Positions 8,124-16,667 of a stretch of DNA of 64,000 nt are shown here, in pieces. Made by a program: the position numbers and the translations under genes. Location of the stretch: assembly GCA_902798745.1 (NCBI GenBank), contig CADBXM010000001.1, positions 62,001 through 126,000 of the forward strand. The letters run 5' to 3'. A model generated the notes under the pieces. The model had not been told where the DNA came from and searched no databases. It saw only the letters and a program-made list of their open reading frames with translations. This DNA is from an uncultured Eubacteriales bacterium. GTDB taxonomy: Bacteria > Bacillota > Clostridia > Peptostreptococcales > Anaerovoracaceae. Each line of letters starts with the position of its first letter. Position 1 is the stretch's first letter.

Positions 8124-9574
8124 CTGATTACGTAACAAAGTTTTCGTCAATCTGTGCGGAGCGGAATGCTACGGTAAGGGCATGCCGTAAGGCAGGCAAT
8201 GTAAGTCTTGAAAAATTTGTAAGCGCGATGGCCGACAAGGTATCCCGCAACAAGGCTTTCAGACCTTTAAAGGACCCAGGTGACTTTTATTCATGTACAT
8301 CACAACATGTGGAGAAGCTTCTGGGGAAAAAAGCCGCGCGTGAGATAGAAGAGTCTGTCAGACTGGGAGTCATGAGCACCTCGGATCACCACGGCGGGCT
8401 TTTCTGTTCACAGACATTCCAGGGGGATATCATATTTGGTGAACTGATCCACAGGCTGGGATCTACCGGCAGATATGTGCCGATACACTCCGGAGGCCAG
8501 GTGGAGCTTGGGAATGCCACATACGCAAGAGGGTTCTATTCATATGCCTCTGTGGACAACAGGCAGCAGATACCGCTTTTTCCTTACAAGGACAGAAATC
8601 GGCTCAGCTCTCACGCAGAAGCTGTGACGCCGGAGATGATAGATGCTCTTTACAGGCGGCTTAACGAGACGGATGAGTTTTCAGCTGCTAGGGACGCCGT
8701 AAAAGATGTGTGCAGACCAATGTGGGGCGATACCAGCGTGCCCGAAAGCGGCAGATTTGCGGATCAGACGGTGATCGCAGGCTGCGAGCTCTCAAAGCGA
8801 CTGTTCAAAGACGGAAATGGTCCGATTTTGACATACATAGAACTCGAGGAGGTAGTGACTCCGCTGCTCAAAGAGGAGATCAAGGATCCCGATTCTTTGC
8901 CTGCGCATCTGATGCTGGATCCAAAGATGCGTCAATATATGCAGCAGGTAACTACACCTGAGGGCGTGCCTTTGTCGGGGTTGCTTTTCAGGAATGCTGA
9001 TGACAAGGGGCGCAAAAGCCTTCTTACTCTGACGCCTGAGGGCGAGCTGCTCGGCAGTGACTGGCGAAACAAAGAACTGAGATATACCGCGTCGGCGAAA
9101 GAACTCTGCAGGCTGCTTGATGAGAGAAGGATATTCCCCGGACTGTTCCTGATGGCGCTGATCCTGGCGTTCGAACGCGGGTTCACGTGGATGGGCGGCA
9201 TGTTCCAGGCCCAATACCTTCCGATGTGGCAAAGTTGTCTTGTGAAACTGCTTGCAGACTGCGGATTTAAGTTCGAGAGCGAACTTTTCGCGCGTTATCA
9301 ATGCGATGGATATGTATGCGGTCCAATGTTTGCCGAATACGAGGGCGAAGGATTTGCGACCTGCGCAGGCCCTCTCGAATTCCATATGATAAGACCGGAG
9401 TGGGGATCCGTCAGAGAACAGATGCTGAAGACCGGGCTGTGGGATGCTCATCTCATAGGCCTTACTGAGATGTATTTCGATTTAGTTTCTCCCCGGGAGC
9501 GTGAGGATGGCTGGTACGAAAAGGTAAGCAGGGAGTTGTACCACAGGTTCCCGTCAAATGTGCTGCAGGGCTGA
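8120..9574 (+). CDS. Protein of unknown function in the phosphatase cluster
   Basis: I do not recognise this 484-residue, apparently soluble protein. It has no signal peptide and only one moderately hydrophobic segment near residues 340-352. Possibly meaningful motifs are Ser-Thr-Ser-Asp-His-His-Gly-Gly-Leu-Phe-Cys-Ser near residue 90, His-Ser-Gly-Gly-Gln-Val-Glu-Leu-Gly-Asn-Ala-Thr near 122, and several Cys and His residues in the C-terminal third. The GTG start overlaps the stop of the phosphatase gene by four bases, so translation is probably coupled and the two proteins are likely made together. A metal-dependent or small-molecule-binding enzyme is conceivable but not shown. Confidence 0.75.
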   Translation: MTDYVTKFSSICAERNATVRACRKAGNVSLEKFVSAMADKVSRNKAFRPLKDPGDFYSCTSQHVEKLLGKKAAREIEESVRLGVMSTSDHHGGLFCSQTFQGDIIFGELIHRLGSTGRYVPIHSGGQVELGNATYARGFYSYASVDNRQQIPLFPYKDRNRLSSHAEAVTPEMIDALYRRLNETDEFSAARDAVKDVCRPMWGDTSVPESGRFADQTVIAGCELSKRLFKDGNGPILTYIELEEVVTPLLKEEIKDPDSLPAHLMLDPKMRQYMQQVTTPEGVPLSGLLFRNADDKGRKSLLTLTPEGELLGSDWRNKELRYTASAKELCRLLDERRIFPGLFLMALILAFERGFTWMGGMFQAQYLPMWQSCLVKLLADCGFKFESELFARYQCDGYVCGPMFAEYEGEGFATCAGPLEFHMIRPEWGSVREQMLKTGLWDAHLIGLTEMYFDLVSPREREDGWYEKVSRELYHRFPSNVLQG

Positions 9575-9602
9575 TGCCCCGCGAGCGGAGGACAGAGTGA
9601 TA

Positions 9603-10820
9603 ATGAAAAAAAGCAAAAAAATGACGGCTATGATACTGGTGCTTTGCCTGGCCATGCTGGCCATGGTCTTTATGTCCGCCTGCAGTGAGAGTGCGGATAC
9701 GGGCAATGCTTCCGAAACGGCCGCCATGGATGAAAACCAGCTTGATAACACGCCTCATGCAAAGGAAGGCGGCGGTAAATACCGCTTGGCGTATGTCGAT
9801 TATGATGAGTATATGCCGGCGAGCAGGCAGTTCTATTATATACTTGCGGGGCTTGAGGAGCTCGGCTGGATAGAGAAGGGCAGTCTGCCGTTTTCTATTG
9901 CAAGTATAGAAGCCAACAAGCTTTCGACAAAGAACATGTATGACATGCTTAGGTTAGCGGATCTGGGCGATTACATAGAATTTGCCGACGATGCTTTTTA
10001 CTATCTGGGCTATGATGACGAGAAAGATATCAAAGCAGATCTTAAGGCCCGTGCAGGAAAGGACATAGACCTTGTTATCACTTTTGGTACCAGCGCGGGC
10101 GTGCTCGTAAGTGGAATGGATCTTCCGGTGCCTATGATCGACTTCTCGGCTACGGATCCCGTGGCTTCAGGCATCATTGAATCCTCTACAGAGGGCAGTG
10201 GAAAACCAAATGTCTGGGCTCAGGTGGAGCCTTCGGTGCCACTCAGGCAGCTGAAGTATTATCACTCCATACAGCCATTCAATAAGCTCGGTATCATTGT
10301 CTATGGCGATGAGACTATCTCTGGTGTTCCCGACATAATGGCATCGGCCAAGGAGGAAGGCTTTGAAGTCGTAAAATACAATATAAAGGAACAGCCTAGG
10401 GAAACCGACGAGGAGCTGGCAGCATACTACGATCTGGTCGAAGATAAGATGAAAGATATGGTGAAGGAAGACGTGGATGCGTTCTTCGTGACCATCGACC
10501 TGGTGAATGACTATGATCAGCTTCCGCGAATGCTTGAGCATTTCTATGAAAAAAACATCCCTGTATATATGATGGATGATGTCGAGACCGTCAAGGCGGG
10601 CGGGCTCATGCTCATTCTTGCGAGCGACTTGGAAAACGTTGGCAGGTTCATCGCTGACGTTATCGGCAAGATCTTCAACGGAGCTGAGGCCGGCAGTCTT
10701 CCTTGCGTATACACGAGCTCTCCGGGAATTTACCTGAACTATTCTGTCGCGAAGAGGATAGAATACCCGGTCGATTTCGAGCTGCTGACCGTCTGCGATA
10801 AGATTTTTACTGAGGAGTAG
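9603..10820 (+). CDS. Orphan ABC-type substrate-binding lipoprotein (PF04392-like)
   Basis: The 405-residue protein has a lipoprotein signal: Lys-rich start, hydrophobic core, then Phe-Met-Ser-Ala-Cys near residue 22, followed by an acidic linker. The mature part resembles the periplasmic-binding family annotated as ABC_sub_bind (Tyr/Trp-type SBPs), with Asp-Leu-Val-Ile-Thr-Phe-Gly-Thr and a later Lys-Leu-Gly-Ile-Ile-Val-Tyr-Gly strand. No ABC permease or ATPase lies nearby; the next gene, four bases downstream, is a sensor-MFS fusion. A sensory rather than transport role is therefore plausible (inference). A GTG at 9597 has better Shine-Dalgarno spacing and is an alternative start. Confidence 0.85.
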   Translation: MKKSKKMTAMILVLCLAMLAMVFMSACSESADTGNASETAAMDENQLDNTPHAKEGGGKYRLAYVDYDEYMPASRQFYYILAGLEELGWIEKGSLPFSIASIEANKLSTKNMYDMLRLADLGDYIEFADDAFYYLGYDDEKDIKADLKARAGKDIDLVITFGTSAGVLVSGMDLPVPMIDFSATDPVASGIIESSTEGSGKPNVWAQVEPSVPLRQLKYYHSIQPFNKLGIIVYGDETISGVPDIMASAKEEGFEVVKYNIKEQPRETDEELAAYYDLVEDKMKDMVKEDVDAFFVTIDLVNDYDQLPRMLEHFYEKNIPVYMMDDVETVKAGGLMLILASDLENVGRFIADVIGKIFNGAEAGSLPCVYTSSPGIYLNYSVAKRIEYPVDFELLTVCDKIFTEE

Positions 10821-10824
10821 CTGC

Positions 10825-13224
10825 ATGGACGATAAGAAGAAAAGAGAAAGAATAATCCTGTCCATGCTGCTGATCCTTGCTACGATCACGGTCATCTTTG
10901 TTTCAACCATGGGCTTCCTGAATTACCGTTCAAAGGCTATCTCTTTGCAGGATAGCATAATCAACAGAGTAGAGACTGATCTTGCTTCCAGCATAGATAC
11001 ATCTCTCGTATTCGGCAAGAGCTTCGACAATTACTATGGCATGGATGACAACTTTGCCGTATTCAGCGAGAGGTATCCCGGTCCGCAGCCTTTTGTTATT
11101 TCAAAAGACGGAGAACTGATGTATTACGACGGTGATGAGGAAACTGCCGATTATCTGCAGTCGTTCCTCTCATCGAGAGATTTTGTGAACGGATTCAATA
11201 ATCTCAGCGATAGCGAGAACGGTGTCATAAAGTCCGGAAAGACCCATGTTTGTCTTGTGCCGATACACGCGGATAACGAGGTAGTAGGGTATTTCTGTTC
11301 GATTTATAACGAGAAGATATTTGCGAGCAGCCTTTCCAGCCTGACAGTGCCGCTTATGGTGGTGACCTTTATAGTACTGGCGATCGTATTCTTGGGGATA
11401 ATCTTATTCAGACGCAGGACTGAGAACGAGGGGTGGAAAGAAAGACATCAGGGAGCGCTGTTCGAGCAGATGACAAAGACGGTGCCTATTCTTATCATTG
11501 CCGGCGGAGTGCTTCTCATATCCGCTTTGACGCTAAACATTTACCAGGAGGATTATAGGTCCAAGGTCTACGACTCCATAAATATCTCACTTCGAAGCCT
11601 CGAATCGCAGATAGACGAAGTAAGAGTCCAGGGCGTTGACCTCAGAGAAGCAGATGGACTCAGGGAATTCATACTGTCACGTGTAGAATCACTCGAGATG
11701 CTCAGGAGTGTCAGGATCACTGAGGAGATCTCCGAGGTAAACAGGACAAGAGAGCGATCGGATATCATAAAATTTGCTTTTGGAGAAGATTTTAAAGAGA
11801 AAGCAATGTACCTCGAGGCTGAGGTGTCTGATGATGCCATAGATAGCATGATGCGCGAGATTCTACTTGTGCTCATATCTACCATGGTCATACTCCTGAT
11901 CTTCGCGTATGAGATGGGCAATCTTGTTGAGCTCTTCGTCTCAAAGATAATGAAGGACGATGCCGCTGAAGAGGCGGAAGGCAGCTTCTCGGAGAAACAT
12001 GTATCGCTGGCGCTCAGATTTACCGGCTTCCTCTGCTCGACTGCGGAGTACATGTGTGTGCCTTACGCGGCCATGCTGATACGAGCGAGCGGGGAATCCC
12101 TCTTTGGCCTTTCGGTCGGTATGACAGCTGCACTGCCACTGACACTAGAGGGTTTGGCCCAGATGATAGCCATGCTGGCATTGCCACGCTATGTAAGAAA
12201 ATTCGATATCAAAAAGGTGCTTCTCGCATCTACTGTCCTGATGATAGTTTGCAACCTTTCAGCGTTCGCGATCGGCGGAGCCGCTGTCATAATACTCTGC
12301 CGCGCGCTGGCAGGAGTCGCGTATTCGGGCTTCAAGCAGGTGTCTAATTATCTGATCACGAGCGGATACGAGACAGAGAAGGGCCGCAGCGAGAACATAT
12401 CTCAGGACAATGCAGGTCTTCTTGCCGGAGCTACCTGTGGCGCCGGTCTCGGAGCCATACTCTCGGCCAATACCGGTTACGCGACGACTTTCCTCTTCTC
12501 GGCAGTGCTGTTTGCCCTTTATTTCGCGGGTACAGCCTCACTGGTGCCATGGAAGATGATAGACCTCAAGGCCGGCAGGGATATTGCTGCATCGGGCGGA
12601 GTGGCAGAAGAGCCAGTCAAAATAAAGACTGTCATGAATATGTTCAAGTCTCCTGAGATCTGGAGATTCATACTTCTCATGGGCATCCCTCTGAATATAG
12701 GCGTAATGCTTTGTGTCACGCTGATACCGGCGATTTGCCAGGGCAACGGGATATCTTCAGTTATGCTGAGTTACTGCTACATAGCAAACGGAATAGCGGG
12801 CATCTACATAGGGCCTTCTCTTGTATCGAAAGCAAAAGCGAAATTCGGAACTGTTCCGTGCATCGCGGTCACATTCGCGCTCACGGCGTTCAGCATTTTC
12901 ATCCTCAAGGTACCGCCTATTGTGGTAATGATAATCATATCGAGTACCATACTTGGATTCCTTGACGGATTCGCGACTCCGCTCGTTACGGACAACTTTA
13001 TGGATCTCAAGATAGTAAAGCAATCAGTGAATGAGTCCACGGCGCTCATTTTCTCCGTGGTGCTCACTTACGTACTGCTGACGTTCGCTCCAATGGTGGC
13101 AGAGCTTCTGCTCCTTCCGGGGAAGGGAGCTTTCTCGCCGATGATGATCGGCGTTGCCGTGTATGTGGTGGCGGCAGTGGCGTTGTTCTTGTCAGGTGAT
13201 AAAAAAAGGATCAAGGAAAAATGA
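10825..13224 (+). CDS. Fusion of a double extracytoplasmic sensor with an MFS transporter domain
   Basis: The 799-residue protein begins with a membrane helix (about 10-32), an extracytoplasmic region of about 140 residues, a second helix near 180-200, another helix near 220-238, a second extracytoplasmic region to about 345, and a fourth helix to about 370. From about residue 395 to the end there are some twelve helices arranged like a major facilitator, with Arg-Ala-Leu-Ala-Gly-Val-Ala-Tyr-Ser-Gly in the first half. Two sensor-like loops attached to a full transporter are unusual. The domain could transport, or be a transporter-derived receptor. It sits four bases after the SBP lipoprotein gene and overlaps the next gene by four bases. 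Confidence 0.82.
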   Translation: MDDKKKRERIILSMLLILATITVIFVSTMGFLNYRSKAISLQDSIINRVETDLASSIDTSLVFGKSFDNYYGMDDNFAVFSERYPGPQPFVISKDGELMYYDGDEETADYLQSFLSSRDFVNGFNNLSDSENGVIKSGKTHVCLVPIHADNEVVGYFCSIYNEKIFASSLSSLTVPLMVVTFIVLAIVFLGIILFRRRTENEGWKERHQGALFEQMTKTVPILIIAGGVLLISALTLNIYQEDYRSKVYDSINISLRSLESQIDEVRVQGVDLREADGLREFILSRVESLEMLRSVRITEEISEVNRTRERSDIIKFAFGEDFKEKAMYLEAEVSDDAIDSMMREILLVLISTMVILLIFAYEMGNLVELFVSKIMKDDAAEEAEGSFSEKHVSLALRFTGFLCSTAEYMCVPYAAMLIRASGESLFGLSVGMTAALPLTLEGLAQMIAMLALPRYVRKFDIKKVLLASTVLMIVCNLSAFAIGGAAVIILCRALAGVAYSGFKQVSNYLITSGYETEKGRSENISQDNAGLLAGATCGAGLGAILSANTGYATTFLFSAVLFALYFAGTASLVPWKMIDLKAGRDIAASGGVAEEPVKIKTVMNMFKSPEIWRFILLMGIPLNIGVMLCVTLIPAICQGNGISSVMLSYCYIANGIAGIYIGPSLVSKAKAKFGTVPCIAVTFALTAFSIFILKVPPIVVMIIISSTILGFLDGFATPLVTDNFMDLKIVKQSVNESTALIFSVVLTYVLLTFAPMVAELLLLPGKGAFSPMMIGVAVYVVAAVALFLSGDKKRIKEK

Positions 13225-14390
13225 AAACATTCGGAGTATTAAGGGATATTAAAAACGGTGAGTTCAGAGTAGTTTTGACGCCAGCGGAGATAAGGACGCT
13301 AGTGGACGACGGGGTTGATGTCTATGTCGCGTCTGGAGCTGGTTTTAAGGCAGGATTCTATGATGAAGACTACGAGGCCGCCGGCGCAAAGATAGCGAAG
13401 ACCAACGAGGAGATCTGGGAGAAGTGCGACTTCGTTGCCAGGGTGAAGGAACTTGAACCATCGGAATACGATCTGCCGCGCGAAGGACAGATCATATTCA
13501 CATGTATACATCCGGCGGCCCACCGTGAAGAGGTGGACGCGCTGCTGGGCAAGAAAGTGATCGCTTTTACTGCTGAGGATTCCCATCGCTACGGCTCACC
13601 AAACTGCGAGGCTGCAGGCAAGGCGGGCGCGTTCATGGGCCTTTGGGCGATGATGAGCAACAACGGAGGCTCGGGCAAATTCGCAAGCGGTGTAGGGCCT
13701 TCTGAACCTGTCAAGGCCATAGTGTGCGGAGCGGGCACTGTCGGAAGGGCAGCTGTCGACACTCTGTACAGACTCGGTGCAAAGGTGACTGTTTCAGATG
13801 TGTATCCTCCTGCTCTCGAGGCAGTAAAAGAAAAGTATCCTGATATAGATACGATGGATCCGACGAAGGAGCCTCTTGCGGACCGCATGCCGGGCACTGA
13901 CCTAGTGATCAACTCCGTTCGCTGGCCAAAGGATGCCAAGGACTTCATGATCACCCGCGAAATGGTAGCTTCCATGAGGCGCGGTTCAGTGATTTGCGAC
14001 ATCTCCAATGACTACGGATGCATAGAGACTTTCCATGAGACCACTCATGATGATCCGACATATGTTGAGGAAGGCGTGATCCATTACTGCGTGAGCAATA
14101 TACCGGGAGCTATCGCCGGCTCCACCTCGGTGGCTTACGGCCAGGCTTTGCTGCCGCACTTCCGCTCCATACTAAAGGATGGTGTCGCGGAAGCCTGCGC
14201 AAAGGACGGATATCTGCGCAGGAGCCTCACCTGTTATAAGGGATATCTCACCCACGAGGAGACAAGCGGCATCCAGGGGAGACCTTGGGTAAAGCCTGAG
14301 GTCATCCTTGAGATCGAAGACAGGGAGCTCGATCCTGCTCCTCCGGCTACGAAGACTGTGTCAGACAACTACTATCCGGAATTCAAGTGA
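13221..14390 (+). CDS. Alanine dehydrogenase / transhydrogenase-like NAD(P) oxidoreductase
   Basis: The 389-residue protein resembles alanine dehydrogenases. The N-terminal catalytic half has Arg-Val-Lys-Glu-Leu (the substrate-binding Lys region) and Ile-His-Pro-Ala-Ala-His-Arg (the catalytic His region). The Rossmann motif Gly-Ala-Gly-Thr-Val-Gly follows near residue 172, and Cys-Asp-Ile-Ser-Asn-Asp-Tyr-Gly and His-Tyr-Cys-Val-Ser-Asn-Ile-Pro-Gly-Ala stand where the family has its conserved Asp and HYCVANMPGA. The divergence after that block and the Cys-rich central part mean a different 2-amino or 2-oxo acid substrate is possible. It overlaps the sensor-MFS gene by four bases and is followed by a terminator. 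Confidence 0.82.
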   Translation: MKTFGVLRDIKNGEFRVVLTPAEIRTLVDDGVDVYVASGAGFKAGFYDEDYEAAGAKIAKTNEEIWEKCDFVARVKELEPSEYDLPREGQIIFTCIHPAAHREEVDALLGKKVIAFTAEDSHRYGSPNCEAAGKAGAFMGLWAMMSNNGGSGKFASGVGPSEPVKAIVCGAGTVGRAAVDTLYRLGAKVTVSDVYPPALEAVKEKYPDIDTMDPTKEPLADRMPGTDLVINSVRWPKDAKDFMITREMVASMRRGSVICDISNDYGCIETFHETTHDDPTYVEEGVIHYCVSNIPGAIAGSTSVAYGQALLPHFRSILKDGVAEACAKDGYLRRSLTCYKGYLTHEETSGIQGRPWVKPEVILEIEDRELDPAPPATKTVSDNYYPEFK

Positions 14391-14414
14391 AAAAACGATC
14401 GGAAATGACTCGAT

Positions 14415-14441
14415 AAGGCGGCAGTGATAATGCCGTCTTTT
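14415..14441 (+). terminator. Terminator between the sensor cluster and the fumarate reductase genes
   Basis: A nine-base-pair stem (14415-14423 with 14431-14439, one G-T pair) with a seven-base loop is followed by TTT. No convincing promoter lies between it and the next gene at 14459, so read-through probably feeds the downstream genes. Confidence 0.7.
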
Positions 14442-14458
14442 CAGAAAGGAATAGATAT

Positions 14459-15031
14459 ATGAGGCTTAAAAAGATCAATGCTGTACTGGGCTTGCTCTCA
14501 ATACTGCTGATTCTGCTGCACATAGGCTACAGCGTTTTTTGTTATCTGACTTTTTATTACAACCCGGTCCTTAAGCTCGTGTTTGCCTATCCGTTCATGG
14601 TGTGCGTATGTCTCCACGCGATATGCGGCATGATGATAGTTTTCACGATGAAAGACGGTGGCAGGGCGGATCTGTATCCTAAGCAAAATAAGCGCACTAT
14701 ACTGCAGAGGGCATCGGCAGCACTGATCTTTCCTCTACTCATACTTCATATAAACACGTTTTCTCTTATGCAGGCGAGCGCGGAACGCGGTTACACTGTC
14801 TGCATAATACTATTGATACTGGCCGAGATGTTATTCTTTGCCGATGTCATCACCCATGTGGCAGTTTCTTTGACAAATAGTTTTATCACATTGGGGTGGC
14901 TGTCAGACAGAGAACTTCAGAAGTCCATCGACAAGGTCGCCTATGTGATAGGCGCGATATTCTTCGTGATATCTGTATATGCCATAGTCAAGGGGCAGGT
15001 AGTTATGTTCCTAATGAGCAACGGAGGCTGA
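14459..15031 (+). CDS. Membrane cytochrome b-like anchor of a fumarate reductase/succinate dehydrogenase
   Basis: The 190-residue protein has about five membrane helices. Histidines sit within or at the edge of four of them (Leu-Leu-His-Ile-Gly, Cys-Leu-His-Ala-Ile-Cys-Gly, Leu-His-Ile-Asn-Thr-Phe and Ile-Thr-His-Val-Ala-Val), the arrangement expected for ligands of two haems in SdhC/FrdC-type anchors. Sequence alone would not name it. The directly adjacent flavoprotein and iron-sulfur subunits make the assignment likely. It would pass electrons between the quinone pool and the catalytic subunits. Confidence 0.75.
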   Translation: MRLKKINAVLGLLSILLILLHIGYSVFCYLTFYYNPVLKLVFAYPFMVCVCLHAICGMMIVFTMKDGGRADLYPKQNKRTILQRASAALIFPLLILHINTFSLMQASAERGYTVCIILLILAEMLFFADVITHVAVSLTNSFITLGWLSDRELQKSIDKVAYVIGAIFFVISVYAIVKGQVVMFLMSNGG

Positions 15032-15032
15032 T

Positions 15033-16667
15033 ATGAGAGACGCGATCGTGATCGGAAGCGGGATATCCGGTATGGTCACTGCCATAAAGCTGGCAGAGGC
15101 GGGTGTTCACGTGCTTCTGGCATCGCCTTTCCCTTCTGAAAGATCGCAGTCGGTAATGGCTGCGGGCGGCATCAATGCAGTGATGTCAAGGCATGAAGAG
15201 GGCGACTCGGTTTCAGCTCATATAGAGGACACGCTAAAAGGCGGATGCTATCTGGCGGGCGAAGAAGCGGTCAAAGGACTATGCGAAAGCGCTGAGGAGA
15301 TCATCGAATACCTTGAGGGGATAGGAGTTGTCTTCTCTGTGGATGAGGCCGGCCGACCGGCAAGAAGAGCTGTTGGCGGACACTCATATAGGCGCACCTG
15401 CTACTGCGGATCATCCACCGGCAAGCAGATCGTTTCGGCGCTTGTGATGGAGGCGAGACGCCTTGAAGCTGCCGGCCTTATAAAGCGAGCTCTCGGAAAA
15501 TGTTTCCATTCCGCTCTCATAAAAGACGGAGTGTGCTATGGAGCCCTGTTTTTTGACGAAGCTTTCGGCAATATCAGCGCGGAGTACACTGACGTCGTAG
15601 TGGTGGCAACCGGTGGACAGAATGCTCTCTTCGGCAAGACGACCGGCTCCACCCAGTGCGATGGATACACGGCAGGAGAGCTCTTTATGCAGGGCGTAGA
15701 GCTCAAAAATTTAGAGTTTGTCCAGTTCCATCCAACGACTATAGAAACATCACAGAAGCGCATGCTGGTATCCGAAGCAGCGCGTGGCGAAGGCGGAAGG
15801 CTGTTCTATATGGACAACGGTGAAAGGGTCTATTTCATGGAAGAAAAGTACGGCCCGAAAGGAAACCTGATGCCGCGTGACATTGTGAGCAGGGAGATCT
15901 ATTCCGCCGGGAAAGACGTCTTCCTCGATGTATCATTCCTGAAAGACAGCGACATCGAAAGCAGGCTCCCTGAAGTAAGGGATCTGTGCAAGAAATACAT
16001 CGGCATCGACATAGCTAAAGAACCTATCCCGGTAGCGCCGTCTGTGCACTTCTTTATGGGCGGTATCGCCGTCCATAAGAATCACGAGACCAATATACGC
16101 GATCTTTTCGCGGTAGGTGAATGCGCGTCGATGTATCACGGAGCCAACAGGCTGGGAGGAAACTCTCTTTTGGCAGCCGTACACAGCGGCATGATCGCTG
16201 CTCGTGAGATCGCGGGAAGAGATACCAAAGAAGACAGGCCGGATTTCAGCTCTGCGGCCGAGGAAGCAAACCGTATGCTCGATAAAATGAAGGACACAAA
16301 GAGCGTATTCCCTGTGATGTACATACGAGATATGGCATCGGAGACTATGAACAAGAGCATGGGGATAATCCGAAGTGAGGAGTCCATTAATGAGGGCATC
16401 AAGGATATAGATTATTATTTGTCGGTTGCGGAGCGCCTGAGTTACGACAACAGCGTGCTTCCATATTTCAACTACTCGCTTACGGGGATACTGACGCTGG
16501 CAAGAGCGGCGCTTTCGTGCGCTGAATCTCGTAAGGAGAGCAGGGGAGCTCACTACAGGAGCGATCATCCGGATACGCTGGATGACTACGCAGCCGCAAC
16601 CGTTATTTCTTACGAGAACGGTCAGTACAAAGTACGCTTTGATAAGGAGAATGAATATGAAAGTTAG
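15033..16667 (+). CDS. Fumarate reductase/succinate dehydrogenase-type flavoprotein subunit without covalent-FAD His
   Basis: The 544-residue protein has the FAD-binding Gly-Ser-Gly-Ile-Ser-Gly at 8-13, Ala-Ala-Gly-Gly-Ile-Asn at about 43-48, Phe-Val-Gln-Phe-His-Pro-Thr, Ser-Glu-Ala-Ala-Arg-Gly-Glu-Gly-Gly with the catalytic Arg region, His-Phe-Phe-Met-Gly-Gly-Ile, and Gly-Ala-Asn-Arg-Leu-Gly-Gly-Asn-Ser-Leu. The best overall resemblance is to Bacillus-type SdhA. The residue that carries 8-alpha-linked FAD in SdhA/FrdA (Arg-Ser-His-Ser/Thr) is Gln39 here (Arg-Ser-Gln-Ser), so the flavin is probably bound non-covalently. L-aspartate oxidase also lacks this His, but the neighbouring iron-sulfur and membrane subunits favour a respiratory enzyme. 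It starts one base after the anchor gene. Confidence 0.88.
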   Translation: MRDAIVIGSGISGMVTAIKLAEAGVHVLLASPFPSERSQSVMAAGGINAVMSRHEEGDSVSAHIEDTLKGGCYLAGEEAVKGLCESAEEIIEYLEGIGVVFSVDEAGRPARRAVGGHSYRRTCYCGSSTGKQIVSALVMEARRLEAAGLIKRALGKCFHSALIKDGVCYGALFFDEAFGNISAEYTDVVVVATGGQNALFGKTTGSTQCDGYTAGELFMQGVELKNLEFVQFHPTTIETSQKRMLVSEAARGEGGRLFYMDNGERVYFMEEKYGPKGNLMPRDIVSREIYSAGKDVFLDVSFLKDSDIESRLPEVRDLCKKYIGIDIAKEPIPVAPSVHFFMGGIAVHKNHETNIRDLFAVGECASMYHGANRLGGNSLLAAVHSGMIAAREIAGRDTKEDRPDFSSAAEEANRMLDKMKDTKSVFPVMYIRDMASETMNKSMGIIRSEESINEGIKDIDYYLSVAERLSYDNSVLPYFNYSLTGILTLARAALSCAESRKESRGAHYRSDHPDTLDDYAAATVISYENGQYKVRFDKENEYES

